A program made the position numbers and the translations under genes. A stretch of DNA of 64,000 nt from an uncultured Pelagibacteraceae bacterium. GTDB taxonomy: Bacteria; Pseudomonadota; Alphaproteobacteria; Pelagibacterales; Pelagibacteraceae. The stretch is from positions 1 to 64,000 of the forward strand of contig CACMSB010000003.1 in NCBI GenBank assembly GCA_902616245.1, in the 5' to 3' direction. Shown here piece after piece: positions 35,627 through 44,186 of this stretch. Each line of letters begins with the position of its first letter. Positions within the stretch are counted from its first letter, which is position 1. Under the pieces are notes generated by a model. It did no database searches and had not been told where the DNA came from. It saw only the letters and a list, made by a program, of their open reading frames with translations.

Positions 35627-36325
35627 TTAATATTTTTTATATTTTTTCATGCAAACTTGAGCTAACAAAAGATTTGGGTCTATAAATAATTTTGAATCTT
35701 TTGCTTTTTTAAATGATTTATACGAAAAAATTGCAATTGGAAGCTCAGTACAACCTAATATTATTTTCTTACATTTTTTTTTAATTAAAAATCTAACCGC
35801 AGGTCTTAAAGCTTTTTCAGCATCTTTTACTTTACCTTTTTTTACATATTTAATAGCAGTATTTACAGAACTCTTTTGTAATTTTTCACTTGGACTTATC
35901 AAATTATAATTTTTTTCAAAATACTTATGATAGATTTTTGTATCTAATGTAGCCTCAGTGCTTAGTAATCCAATAGTTGAATTTTTCTTAAATTTTTTTT
36001 GTGTATTTAAATATACCTCTTTTGGCATACTTAGAAATGGCACGTTTATTTTTTTTTGAATATCTTCGTACCAGTAATGTGCTGTGTTACATGGCATTAC
36101 AATAAACTTGCATTTATTTTTTTCAAGCATTCGACAACCAGCAATTAATTCTTTTAAAACATTTTTGTATTGCTTTAAATTTTCTGCTCTTCGTGGTGTA
36201 TTTGATTTATTATAGAGGACAAACATTGGGTATTTTTGATCTAATTTTCCTCTGTTTAATTTTGCAAGCTTATCACAAAAGTCTAAGCCCGCTTGAGTTC
36301 CCATACCTCCTAATATACCAATCAT
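35627..36325 (-). CDS. Aspartate/glutamate racemase-family protein
   Basis: 232 residues with both catalytic cysteines: VMPCNTAHYW and ILGCTELPIA. MIGILGGMGTQAGLDFCDKL is the family start, and NTPRRAENLKQYK follows. It is a PLP-independent aspartate/glutamate racemase type, close to RacD rather than the peptidoglycan enzyme MurI. It lies 21 bp before gpgP in the same direction. A link to the osmolyte pathway is not obvious. The amino acid it acts on is not determinable here. Confidence 0.85.
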   Translation of the reverse strand: MIGILGGMGTQAGLDFCDKLAKLNRGKLDQKYPMFVLYNKSNTPRRAENLKQYKNVLKELIAGCRMLEKNKCKFIVMPCNTAHYWYEDIQKKINVPFLSMPKEVYLNTQKKFKKNSTIGLLSTEATLDTKIYHKYFEKNYNLISPSEKLQKSSVNTAIKYVKKGKVKDAEKALRPAVRFLIKKKCKKIILGCTELPIAIFSYKSFKKAKDSKLFIDPNLLLAQVCMKKYKKY

Positions 36326-36408
36326 AATTTAAATAATATCTTCTATATTAAAATTGAAAACATCTATATAGATATTTAAATAACAGCAAAAATATATTGA
36401 CGCTAATT

Positions 36409-37578
36409 ATGAATAGAAATTTATCTTTACTTACGTTAAGTCAGATATTTGGTTTTACCACAGCAACAATAACAGTATTTCTTAGCGGAATAGTTGGTTC
36501 TCAAATTAGCTCAAATCAATCGTTATCAACCTTACCAACCGCTTTATTCGTAGTTGGAACTGCAAGTTTTACTGTCTTAGCGGCAAATATTATGAGTAAA
36601 ATTGGAAGGAGAAATGGTTTTGTATTTGCGGCTATAGGAAGTTCCTGTTCAGCACTGCTTGCTGCTTTTGCAATCAGTCAGAAAAGTTTTAATTTATTTT
36701 GTTTATCTTGCTTAATTCTTGGAATGGGAGCTGCATTTAATCATCAATATAGATTTGCAGCAGCTGAAAGTGTTGAAAAAGACAAAATACCAAAAGCAAT
36801 TTCTACTCTTCTATTGGCAGGGATTGTGTCAGCATTTTTAGGCATAAGTCTTGCAAATTACACTAAAGATTTAATCCAAGATCAATTATATGTTGGCTCT
36901 TATCTTTTATTATCTTTCCTTTCTTTTATGCCTGGAGTTTTTTTATTTTTTTTTAAAAATGTCGAAAATGTTCAGGAGGATAGTCTAAAGGAAGGAAATA
37001 TAAGAAATTTAAAATCTATCTTGTTACAACCACGATTTTTACAAGCAATTACTGCAGCTGCTTTTGCTTACGCAGTAATGTCATTTTTAATGACAGCAAC
37101 TCCTTTAAGTATGCATGTTATGGAAAATATGAGCTTAAAAGAAACTGGCTTAGTATTACAATTTCATGTGGTTGCAATGTTTTTACCGTCGTTAATAACA
37201 GGTAATTTAATAAAAAAATATGGACACAGTGCAATAATTTATGGCGGAGTTTTATTTTTTTTCATCACAGTTCTTTTAAGTTTATTTGAACAGACATATC
37301 TTAATTATATGCTCTCATTAATTTTTTTAGGTCTCGGTTGGAATTTTTTGTTTATATCAGGTACCAGCCTAGTAGTTTTGACTTATAACAAAGAAGAAAA
37401 ATTTAAAGTACAAGGGATAAATGATTTAATTGTTTTTTCAACTATGGCTTTGGCCAGTTTATCTGCTGGAATTTTACTAAATTCTATTGGATGGAAAATG
37501 ATGAATCTTATTTGTATTCCTTTTTTAATATTAATTATTTTTGTGAGTTATATGGCCGATAAAAAATCAGTTTCTTAA
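36409..37578 (+). CDS. MFS transporter
   Basis: 389 residues from the ATG at 36409; a TTG four codons earlier is unlikely. Twelve membrane helices are visible, with the MFS motif-A remnant IMSKIGRRNGF between helices 2 and 3 and a central cytoplasmic loop after residue 190. Substrate unknown; it looks like a small drug/metabolite exporter of the YajR/YbjJ-like type. Directly followed (2 bp) by a LysE-type exporter, so both may be exporters in one unit. Divergent from the racemase gene. Confidence 0.82.
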   Translation: MNRNLSLLTLSQIFGFTTATITVFLSGIVGSQISSNQSLSTLPTALFVVGTASFTVLAANIMSKIGRRNGFVFAAIGSSCSALLAAFAISQKSFNLFCLSCLILGMGAAFNHQYRFAAAESVEKDKIPKAISTLLLAGIVSAFLGISLANYTKDLIQDQLYVGSYLLLSFLSFMPGVFLFFFKNVENVQEDSLKEGNIRNLKSILLQPRFLQAITAAAFAYAVMSFLMTATPLSMHVMENMSLKETGLVLQFHVVAMFLPSLITGNLIKKYGHSAIIYGGVLFFFITVLLSLFEQTYLNYMLSLIFLGLGWNFLFISGTSLVVLTYNKEEKFKVQGINDLIVFSTMALASLSAGILLNSIGWKMMNLICIPFLILIIFVSYMADKKSVS

Positions 37579-37580
37579 AC

Positions 37581-38195
37581 ATGTCTTTTCTTTTTTTAGG
37601 TTTTTTGACGGGCTTAACATTAATTTTTGCAATAGGACCACAAAATGTTTTTGTAATAGAGCAAGGACTAAAGAAACAATATATATTTTTAGTTTGCTTA
37701 GTCTGTGCATTATCTGATTTGATTTTAATTTTCTTAGGTATCTTTTTATTTAATTATTTTTCTAATTATTTTAATAATGTAGTGGAGCTGATTTTAAATA
37801 TCCTTTTAATTATTTTTTTATCCTTTTTTATTTATGGAAAAATTAAAGAAATATTTAAATTTAAATCTTTAGAATTCAAAAATAATCTCGTAGCACAGAG
37901 CTCATTTAATATCTTTATTAAGACCTTAGGTTTTACATATTTAAATCCTCACGTATATTCTGATACCGTATTTTTTTTAGGAAATTTCTCAAAATCCTTT
38001 AATATTGAAAACAAAATTTACTTTGGAATAGGCGCTTCTATAGCCTCTTTTTTATTTTTCTTTTCTTTAGGATACTTATCTAAAATTTTTTCAAACAAAT
38101 TAAATAACAGAAGCTTTTGGAAATACATAAATATTTTTATTATAATATTTATGTCAGGTATAGTTTTTTACATCATTAAGGATATTATTTATTAA
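37581..38195 (+). CDS. LysE/ArgO-family amino acid exporter
   Basis: 204 residues, six membrane helices. FLTGLTLIFAIGPQNVFVIEQGLKKQY is the LysE/ArgO opening with the conserved GPQN, and GFTYLNPHVYSDTVFFLG is the second signature. Such proteins export arginine or lysine to avoid over-accumulation from peptides. It follows the MFS gene by 2 bp, and its last 11 bp overlap the convergent HAD gene. Confidence 0.88.
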   Translation: MSFLFLGFLTGLTLIFAIGPQNVFVIEQGLKKQYIFLVCLVCALSDLILIFLGIFLFNYFSNYFNNVVELILNILLIIFLSFFIYGKIKEIFKFKSLEFKNNLVAQSSFNIFIKTLGFTYLNPHVYSDTVFFLGNFSKSFNIENKIYFGIGASIASFLFFFSLGYLSKIFSNKLNNRSFWKYINIFIIIFMSGIVFYIIKDIIY

Positions 38196-38844
38196 AGATT
38201 TTTTTTGATAATTTATTAACCTTTAAATAGTTTCCATCAAATTCGTATTGAGTGTGATATTTTCCAGGAAATGCAATGCATTTTATATCAGCACTTAAAG
38301 CAGAATTTAAACTTTCTTCTGTATCTTCAATTGCAACACATTCCTCTGAGTTAATATTCAAGTATTTTAAAGCATAATTATAAATATCGGGATATGGTTT
38401 TTCTCTTAATATGAATTCATTGTTGCCGATAAAATCAAAATCTTTTTTTTCAATTCTTCCTCTTAACGAGTTAAAAATAGAATTGATATTGTTACTCGTT
38501 GTTGAACTAGCAAGCCCAATTTTTATTTTGTTCTTTTTGCAAAATTGAATTATTTCATTTACACCTTCTCTAGGCTCAACTTTGTGTTTGTTTAAATATT
38601 CATTAAAAATTTTGGTTTTTAAATTTCTTATTTTTTTTCCATCTATTTCAACACTAGTTTCTTTTGCGTAATCATTAATTCTTGTAGTTCCGCCTGATTT
38701 TGACAATAGTTTTCTGTATATATCTTCATCCCAGAACCAGTCTAATCCACTTATTTTAAAAGCTTCATTAAATGCATCTCTTTGAAGATCTGATGTTTCA
38801 GCTAAGGTTCCAATTGAACCAAATAAAACAGCTTTATAGCTCAT
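38185..38844 (-). CDS. HAD-like protein lacking the motif I aspartates
   Basis: 219 residues from the ATG at 38844, which overlaps the upstream permease stop as TAATG. A longer frame to 38952 would cover the end of the permease gene and is rejected. Motif I reads AVLFGSIGTLAETS, where active HAD enzymes have FDxDGT: both the nucleophile and the acid/base Asp are missing. Motif II (LASSTTS), Lys motif (LREKPYPDIY) and AIEDTEESLNSAL are intact. Beta-phosphoglucomutase-like fold. Catalysis as a phosphatase seems excluded; it may bind a sugar phosphate. Confidence 0.85.
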   Translation of the reverse strand: MSYKAVLFGSIGTLAETSDLQRDAFNEAFKISGLDWFWDEDIYRKLLSKSGGTTRINDYAKETSVEIDGKKIRNLKTKIFNEYLNKHKVEPREGVNEIIQFCKKNKIKIGLASSTTSNNINSIFNSLRGRIEKKDFDFIGNNEFILREKPYPDIYNYALKYLNINSEECVAIEDTEESLNSALSADIKCIAFPGKYHTQYEFDGNYLKVNKLSKKIFNK

Positions 38845-39725
38845 TATCCCTTCACAGCACCAGCTGTTAATCCACTGATTACTTGTCTTTGGAAAAACAT
38901 AACTAACATAAATAAAGGAGCAGTTGCTGAGACAACTGCAGAAACAGCCCACATCAAATTACCTTCATGTTGATTTGTTCCAAGATAACTTTGAATTTTG
39001 GGTACCATAGTATGATTTTCCTGATTTAATAAAAGAGCAGTTACTGTAAAATCATTATACGCAAGCATTAAACTAAATAATCCAGCTGTTATTACTCCAG
39101 GCCACATAACTGGCATAATGATATGTCTAAATGCTTGAAAATAAGAGCAGCCATCAATTAAAGCACTTTCATCAAGTTCTTTAGGAACAGTTTTAAAAAA
39201 TGAATACAATAACCACAAAGTAAATGGTTGATTTATTGCAACAAGAACAATGATGGTCGTGGGTAGTATTCCCCAAATTTGTAATTGAAAAAACGGAAAT
39301 AAATAACCAGAGACCAATGTAATATGCGGCATTGCTCTAAAAATTAATGCTGCAATTAAAATCCAAAATGCATAATTTCTTGTAGACCTAGATAAAGCAT
39401 AAGCTCCCAAGGTTCCGAGGAACAATGAAATGGTTACAACAAAAAATGTAACTATAACTGTATTCCTAGATGCTTTCCAAAACTCTCCTTCAGTCCATGC
39501 TTGACTATAAGCATCTGTTGTAAACTTTCCTCCAGTTTCTAACAAAGTATTGAATGCTGTAATAGCATACCACCAGTCAGCTCTTGAAAAAAAGTCAGCT
39601 CTTACTTTAAATGATCCCCAGAAAGTCCAAATAAAGGGAAAGCATGCAACCAACAACCAAACTATTATAAAGGTTGTATTAAAAATTTTTAAAACATTTG
39701 ATCTTTTATCAAGTCCGTATTCCAT
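38844..39725 (-). CDS. ABC transporter permease, MalG type
   Basis: 293 residues, six membrane segments. DGCSYFQAFRHIIMPVMWPGVI is the EAA coupling loop of sugar-type (CUT1) permeases, and the QAWTEGEFWKASRNTVIVT start of the transmembrane domain is typical. The partner is the permease immediately upstream (no gap). No ATPase gene is present in the run, so it must use one encoded elsewhere. Likely substrate a sugar, polyol or related small osmolyte (inference). Confidence 0.9.
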   Translation of the reverse strand: MEYGLDKRSNVLKIFNTTFIIVWLLVACFPFIWTFWGSFKVRADFFSRADWWYAITAFNTLLETGGKFTTDAYSQAWTEGEFWKASRNTVIVTFFVVTISLFLGTLGAYALSRSTRNYAFWILIAALIFRAMPHITLVSGYLFPFFQLQIWGILPTTIIVLVAINQPFTLWLLYSFFKTVPKELDESALIDGCSYFQAFRHIIMPVMWPGVITAGLFSLMLAYNDFTVTALLLNQENHTMVPKIQSYLGTNQHEGNLMWAVSAVVSATAPLFMLVMFFQRQVISGLTAGAVKG

Positions 39726-40754
39726 TTATCTAGCTGTCCTAAATTCCTTCCATGTTCTTATTAAAACTGGTGCTAAAAGTATGGCTATCCCAACAATTGT
39801 CATCATTGAGGTGGCTGCGGCCGAACCAAATAATATTACTTCCTCATTAACGAGGTTATCATAAATTAACCATGACAATGATTGAGCACTTCCTTCAGCA
39901 CTGAAACCAATTATAGGCTCAAAAACTCTAAAATTATCCATCAATGAAATGAGAGCAACAAATGTAACTACAGGATAAATATGAGGCAAAACAATATGTC
40001 TTACTCTCTGCCATCTTGATGCTCCATCAATAATAGCTGCTTCAACAGGTTCTTGGGGAACAGTCTGTAAAGCTGCATAAAATACTACAAAAGCAAATGG
40101 TGAATGGTGCCAAATTCCATATATTATTATAGTTATCCAAGTAAGTGTTTTTGAAGATTTTAACGATAAATAAGGATCATCCATTAACATTTGCAAATTC
40201 GCGCCAATAATTCCTTCTGCATCTATCATCCAAAATAAAACTAAAGAACCTACCAGTGGAGTAACAATCATCGGCAATATGGTTCCAAATATTAATGGTC
40301 CTCTAATTCTTCTAGTTACTGCATTAAGACTTAATGCAATTATAAAACCTAAAAGTAAGACGTTAGGCGTTACAAACAAACAATAAGTTAAAGTAAAAAT
40401 TAGAGCCTTGTAAAAGGGTAGGTTGGTAACTTGATCTACAAATTCCCCAAAACTATTTGTTTCATTCCAAAATTTTCCAATTTCTTCTATTGCAAGATGA
40501 TTTCTATCGACATAAGTTCCAAATCCATTGAATTTTCCTAAAGGCTTTTCTTCTCGAATTTTAGAGGTTTTTTCTTGGTCAACAACTATTGAAACTGTAC
40601 ATCCAAAAGGATCACATTTTTTTACTTCCTTAACAACTTGGTCGTGCTGTGCATAAAATGATTGTATCCCTGTTGAAATAATAGGAAGACCTATAAATAA
40701 AATCATTGCCAATCCAGTTGGCAAGAAAAACCAAAAAAAAGTTTTGTTAGGCAT
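39726..40754 (-). CDS. ABC transporter permease, MalF type
   Basis: 342 residues with six to seven membrane segments. The EAA loop reads DGASRWQRVRHIVLPHIYPVV. Between helix 1 and 2 lies an extended periplasmic segment of about 80 residues with two Cys (KKCDPFGC), unusual for this family. The ATG lies 8 bp after a hairpin. It forms the channel with the MalG-type partner. Confidence 0.88.
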   Translation of the reverse strand: MPNKTFFWFFLPTGLAMILFIGLPIISTGIQSFYAQHDQVVKEVKKCDPFGCTVSIVVDQEKTSKIREEKPLGKFNGFGTYVDRNHLAIEEIGKFWNETNSFGEFVDQVTNLPFYKALIFTLTYCLFVTPNVLLLGFIIALSLNAVTRRIRGPLIFGTILPMIVTPLVGSLVLFWMIDAEGIIGANLQMLMDDPYLSLKSSKTLTWITIIIYGIWHHSPFAFVVFYAALQTVPQEPVEAAIIDGASRWQRVRHIVLPHIYPVVTFVALISLMDNFRVFEPIIGFSAEGSAQSLSWLIYDNLVNEEVILFGSAAATSMMTIVGIAILLAPVLIRTWKEFRTAR

Positions 40755-40762
40755 TAATATAA

Positions 40763-40788
40763 TAAGTGGGGATTTTCATCCCCACTTA
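40763..40788 (-). terminator. Hairpin between binding protein and permease genes
   Basis: A 10 bp stem (40763-40772 with 40779-40788) with a 6-base loop, including a run of four G:C pairs. It lies 11 bp after the binding-protein stop and 8 bp before the permease start, in the transcribed direction. Short U-rich stretch afterwards (CTTATTATATT). Confidence 0.72.
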
Positions 40789-40799
40789 AAATTTATTGA

Positions 40800-42020
40800 T
40801 TATAGAAAGCCTTGTTCTTTTGCTTTACTCATGTAAGCTGCTTCCACATCTTTTAAAGCTTGTTCTGCTGACTCTTTACCTTGTAAAAATTCAACAATCT
40901 CACTTCCTAATGCACCATGCATTAAACCCATTTGTGGTAACATTGGATATGGTTTAGCTTTCATTTTAACAGCTTCGATAACTCCAATTGATTTTGGTCC
41001 AGGCTTAAAACCTTCAATTAACCAAACAGCTTGATCTGCTGCATCTGCAACCATCTTTTTGTTAGCAGCTGCATGTGCCAAAGCTCTAAATGTTGCTTCA
41101 GCATCAGCGTCAGATCTATTTTTTGCTAATGTGAAACCATCCCACCATAAAGTCGCCGCTGGTATGTTTCCTCCAGCAACTGTTGCTGGTCCAGTTAATT
41201 TAGTTGCAGCTGTAATTTTTGCATCACCATCATCATCAAGCAATGTTCCTGATCTTGATGCCCAAAGAGTCATTAATGCAACATTTCCAGATTCCCATTC
41301 AACTTTAATAGCTTCACTATCGTGAGTTAAATAATCTGGGTTACTTAAACCTGCTAATTTTTTTAGCATATTTAATGTTGCTACACCTTTTGCATTGTTA
41401 ATGCTTGGTTGAGCAGTTCCTGCTTTAAAGAATTCTCCTCCATGTCCAATGTACATGTTAACAAATTCTTCTGCTAAATTCCAACCAGCTTTGTATGCTG
41501 CTGCGTAAGGATATTGCATTTTACCAGATGCTCTTATTTTTTCTGATGCCGCAACTACTTCCTCATATGTTTTAGGAACAGCTATACCCAATTCTTTTAA
41601 AACATCTTCTCTGTAATATAAGTGCTGAGTGTTTGCCATAAAAGCAACTGCCATTATTTTTCCATCAATTGTTATCAATTGAGAGTCTTGTATTCCTTTT
41701 CCATATTTCTTGACAAGATCATCAAGTGGTCTAATTAAGTCTTGGTTCATCAAAGGAACTATAGAGCTATTTGCTGCAATTCTTGCAGAAAACTCTGATG
41801 GATTTGCAGTTAGAGCTGGTACAGCAATTTTATTGTGCTCAGATGAGTGTGTGACTTTAAAATCTGCACTTCCTTTACATCCTTTAGCAGTTTCCACGAA
41901 AGTTCTTAAAGCTGGAAAATCATTAGCTAAAATATTTATTGATCCACTCTTAATGTTACAATCTGCATAAGCAGAAGTTCCAAAAAGAAGAAACAATAAA
42001 GATATTAATATTTTTTTCAT
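40800..42020 (-). CDS. Periplasmic solute-binding protein, family 1 (sugar type)
   Basis: 406 residues from the ATG at 42020, with Shine-Dalgarno-like GAGGG upstream; an ATG at 42035 in frame is less likely because the signal peptide begins MKKILISLLFLLFGTSAYA. The mature protein includes SLVPLMNQDLIRPLDDLVKKYGKG, PKTYEEVVAASEKIRASGK and FQ-like repeats of family-1 binding proteins. It would bind a sugar or polyol. First gene of the ABC unit after a 14 bp palindrome. Confidence 0.9.
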   Translation of the reverse strand: MKKILISLLFLLFGTSAYADCNIKSGSINILANDFPALRTFVETAKGCKGSADFKVTHSSEHNKIAVPALTANPSEFSARIAANSSIVPLMNQDLIRPLDDLVKKYGKGIQDSQLITIDGKIMAVAFMANTQHLYYREDVLKELGIAVPKTYEEVVAASEKIRASGKMQYPYAAAYKAGWNLAEEFVNMYIGHGGEFFKAGTAQPSINNAKGVATLNMLKKLAGLSNPDYLTHDSEAIKVEWESGNVALMTLWASRSGTLLDDDGDAKITAATKLTGPATVAGGNIPAATLWWDGFTLAKNRSDADAEATFRALAHAAANKKMVADAADQAVWLIEGFKPGPKSIGVIEAVKMKAKPYPMLPQMGLMHGALGSEIVEFLQGKESAEQALKDVEAAYMSKAKEQGFL

Positions 42021-42066
42021 ATTTGTTTCCCTCATTAAATTTAAATTTATGAATGAAAGGATATAT

Positions 42067-42080
42067 ATTCCCTAGGGAAT
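42067..42080. promoter_or_regulatory. 14 bp perfect palindrome upstream of the binding-protein gene
   Basis: ATTCCCTAGGGAAT reads the same on both strands and is the only G/C-rich spot in the 72 bp between the MetE-like stop and the binding-protein start. It may be an operator or a small hairpin (5 bp stem, CTAG loop). It suggests the transporter genes have their own control. Confidence 0.45.
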
Positions 42081-42093
42081 TTAAAAGTATTTT

Positions 42094-43221
42094 TTAAATC
42101 GCATTTGACGCAAGCTCTGCACCTGCGACCAAAGATTCAAATTTCTTGTAAACAATATTTTCATCAACATTTCCAAAGCCTGCAAAAGTACTAAATCCAC
42201 AATCACTTCCAGCCATCAATTGATCTTTATCAATTACTTTTGAATACTGAATTATTCTATTTTTTACTAACTCTTCATGCTCTATGAAGTTTGAGGTTGA
42301 GTCTATTACACCAGGAACTATTACTTTATCATTAGGAAGTTTAATATTCTCAAAAACCTGCCATTCATGAGCATGTCTTGGGTTCGAGGCTTCAATTAAA
42401 TAAGTTTGGATATTTGCTTTTAAAGCAATAGGTAATATTTTTTCTAATTCAATATCGTGAAGATGTGGTCCTTCATAATTTCCCCAGCAGATATGCATTC
42501 TCAACTTAGAGCCATCGATATCTTTGATTGCTTCATTGAGACATTCGATTTGTTTTTCAGCTCTAACCAAAAATTCTTCATCTGATACATTTTTAAAAGT
42601 CATATGTCTTGCTAGCGCAAGATCTGGGCAATCAATTTGCAATAATAAATCATTCCTTGTTATTTCATCGTATTCAGTTTTCATCATTTTTGATAATGCC
42701 TCTAAATAATCATCATCATTTTTATAAAATTTGTTTGGAAGGAAATTTGAAATTACTCCTGGTGAAGCAGAGTTAATAAATCCTTGAGAATGGTTATTTT
42801 TTTTTAACGCTGATTTTAAATTACTGATATCTTTAGTAAGAGACTTAGTATCTTTGATTTTTAAATCAGCAGTACAACATGGTCTTGTATAAGTAGGCGT
42901 ACCCCCTGATTTTGCAATTTTTTCTTTAAATGATGGAAAATCATCCAAGTCTTTAGGAGCTCTTCTCTCACTTTCACCACTAAAGCCATGTAATCGATCC
43001 TTGACATAAGTAGCGTAACTTATTTTTGACATTTCACCATCACTTATAATGTCAATTCCGATATCAATTTGTTTTTTTACAATTTTGTTTACATCTTCTT
43101 CAATTATCTTATCAAGTTCTCCTTGATCAAATAATTCATTTTTATCTTTTTTAAAAAGTATTTCAGATAGCTTTTTTGATCTTGGCAGACTTCCAACATG
43201 TGTGGTTTTAATTTTATTCAT
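42094..43221 (-). CDS. MetE C-terminal-like methyltransferase (cobalamin-independent methionine synthase II family)
   Basis: 375 residues from the ATG at 43221 (MNKIKTTHVGSLPR), 5 bp after the upstream stop. An upstream TTG that would overlap that gene is rejected. Zinc ligands are present: HICWGNYEG (His, Cys), LIEASNPRHAH (Glu) and AGSDCGFSTF (Cys). Only the catalytic half of MetE is present; the N-terminal folate-binding half is lacking. Related proteins transfer methyl or alkyl groups to thiols, as in epoxyalkane:coenzyme M transferase. In this cassette it may demethylate an imported compound. Confidence 0.85.
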   Translation of the reverse strand: MNKIKTTHVGSLPRSKKLSEILFKKDKNELFDQGELDKIIEEDVNKIVKKQIDIGIDIISDGEMSKISYATYVKDRLHGFSGESERRAPKDLDDFPSFKEKIAKSGGTPTYTRPCCTADLKIKDTKSLTKDISNLKSALKKNNHSQGFINSASPGVISNFLPNKFYKNDDDYLEALSKMMKTEYDEITRNDLLLQIDCPDLALARHMTFKNVSDEEFLVRAEKQIECLNEAIKDIDGSKLRMHICWGNYEGPHLHDIELEKILPIALKANIQTYLIEASNPRHAHEWQVFENIKLPNDKVIVPGVIDSTSNFIEHEELVKNRIIQYSKVIDKDQLMAGSDCGFSTFAGFGNVDENIVYKKFESLVAGAELASNAI

Positions 43222-43226
43222 AGTTT

Positions 43227-44186
43227 TTACATTAATATTTGTTTCCAAATAGCTACTTCATCAAATAATACCCATTCTCTTATTATTTTATCATCTCTTA
43301 ATTCTGCATGATTTATACCCATTATAAATAAATCTTTGTCAGTCTTTTTCCCAAATTCTTCACTGTCTTTAGAGTGCTTACCACTTAAAAACCATCTGAT
43401 TGTTGCTTTTTGATTGTTATTTTTTTCATCTAATGATGCAACATGTTCGATTGTAAACTTTATTTCAGAAAATATATTTTTTAAAGAGCTCCAATATTTA
43501 ATTATATCTTCACTGCCATTTCCAACTTTATTACTTGGCCAAAATAGACTGGCTGCTCTATCATAATCTTCAAAATCATAATCATTATTAAATATTTTCT
43601 TTAAAATATTGGAATATATATAACCTGATGAAACTTCATTAACTTTTACTGGAGTATAATCTGATTTTTTATCAGAAGATCTATTAAAAACTTTGATAGC
43701 TTTAGATACCCCACCTTCTTTATCAATTAAATGCCTTGCAAATTGCGCAGGTGTATAACCTAGCTGTCGAACCATTGCACCTTGATCTCTCACAATCCAC
43801 TCATCATAAACCTGATTATTTTTACATGCACAGTCAGCTATAACTCTATAAACAATTTTGTTTCCTGTTTTTTTTCCGTAATACCCGTCATTTAAATGTG
43901 TAGCTTTGCTCAGAATTCTGTGAGATGAATGATATCCTTCATCGTCATTTCCACTCCAAATTACATCTTCACCTAATAATTGTCTGTCTGGAAATTCGTC
44001 TAAAGTTTTATAAGTTGCATCAATAACAGGTTTAAAACCATAGGTTACTCCAAAGGGTGATCTTACAGGGATATTCTCTGAATAATATTTAGATATCGAC
44101 TCGACATCTTTCCCTTCCCAAATTTGTTTAGTAATTTTTAAAATGTAATCAGTTAAATTTTTATAAATACTATCAAATCCTTTCAT
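43227..44186 (-). CDS. Tandem SnoaL-like (polyketide-cyclase-like) protein
   Basis: 319 residues made of two SnoaL-like domains of about 150 residues each: the first ends in YDEWIVRDQGAMVRQLGY, the second in IIREWVLFDEVAIWKQ, the usual last strand-helix of the family. The first domain has KYYSENIPVRSPFG and VYRVIADCACKNNQ. It is related in architecture to the protein at 45166. Its stop overlaps no gene, and its ATG overlaps the bicupin stop (44186). The reaction is unknown; hydroxylase, cyclase or hydrolase possibilities remain. Confidence 0.78.
   Translation of the reverse strand: MKGFDSIYKNLTDYILKITKQIWEGKDVESISKYYSENIPVRSPFGVTYGFKPVIDATYKTLDEFPDRQLLGEDVIWSGNDDEGYHSSHRILSKATHLNDGYYGKKTGNKIVYRVIADCACKNNQVYDEWIVRDQGAMVRQLGYTPAQFARHLIDKEGGVSKAIKVFNRSSDKKSDYTPVKVNEVSSGYIYSNILKKIFNNDYDFEDYDRAASLFWPSNKVGNGSEDIIKYWSSLKNIFSEIKFTIEHVASLDEKNNNQKATIRWFLSGKHSKDSEEFGKKTDKDLFIMGINHAELRDDKIIREWVLFDEVAIWKQILM

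Noticed and set aside
38845..38952. N-terminal extension of the HAD-like protein
   Set aside because: The extra 36 residues are Cys-rich and unlike HAD starts; they are the permease gene read in another frame.
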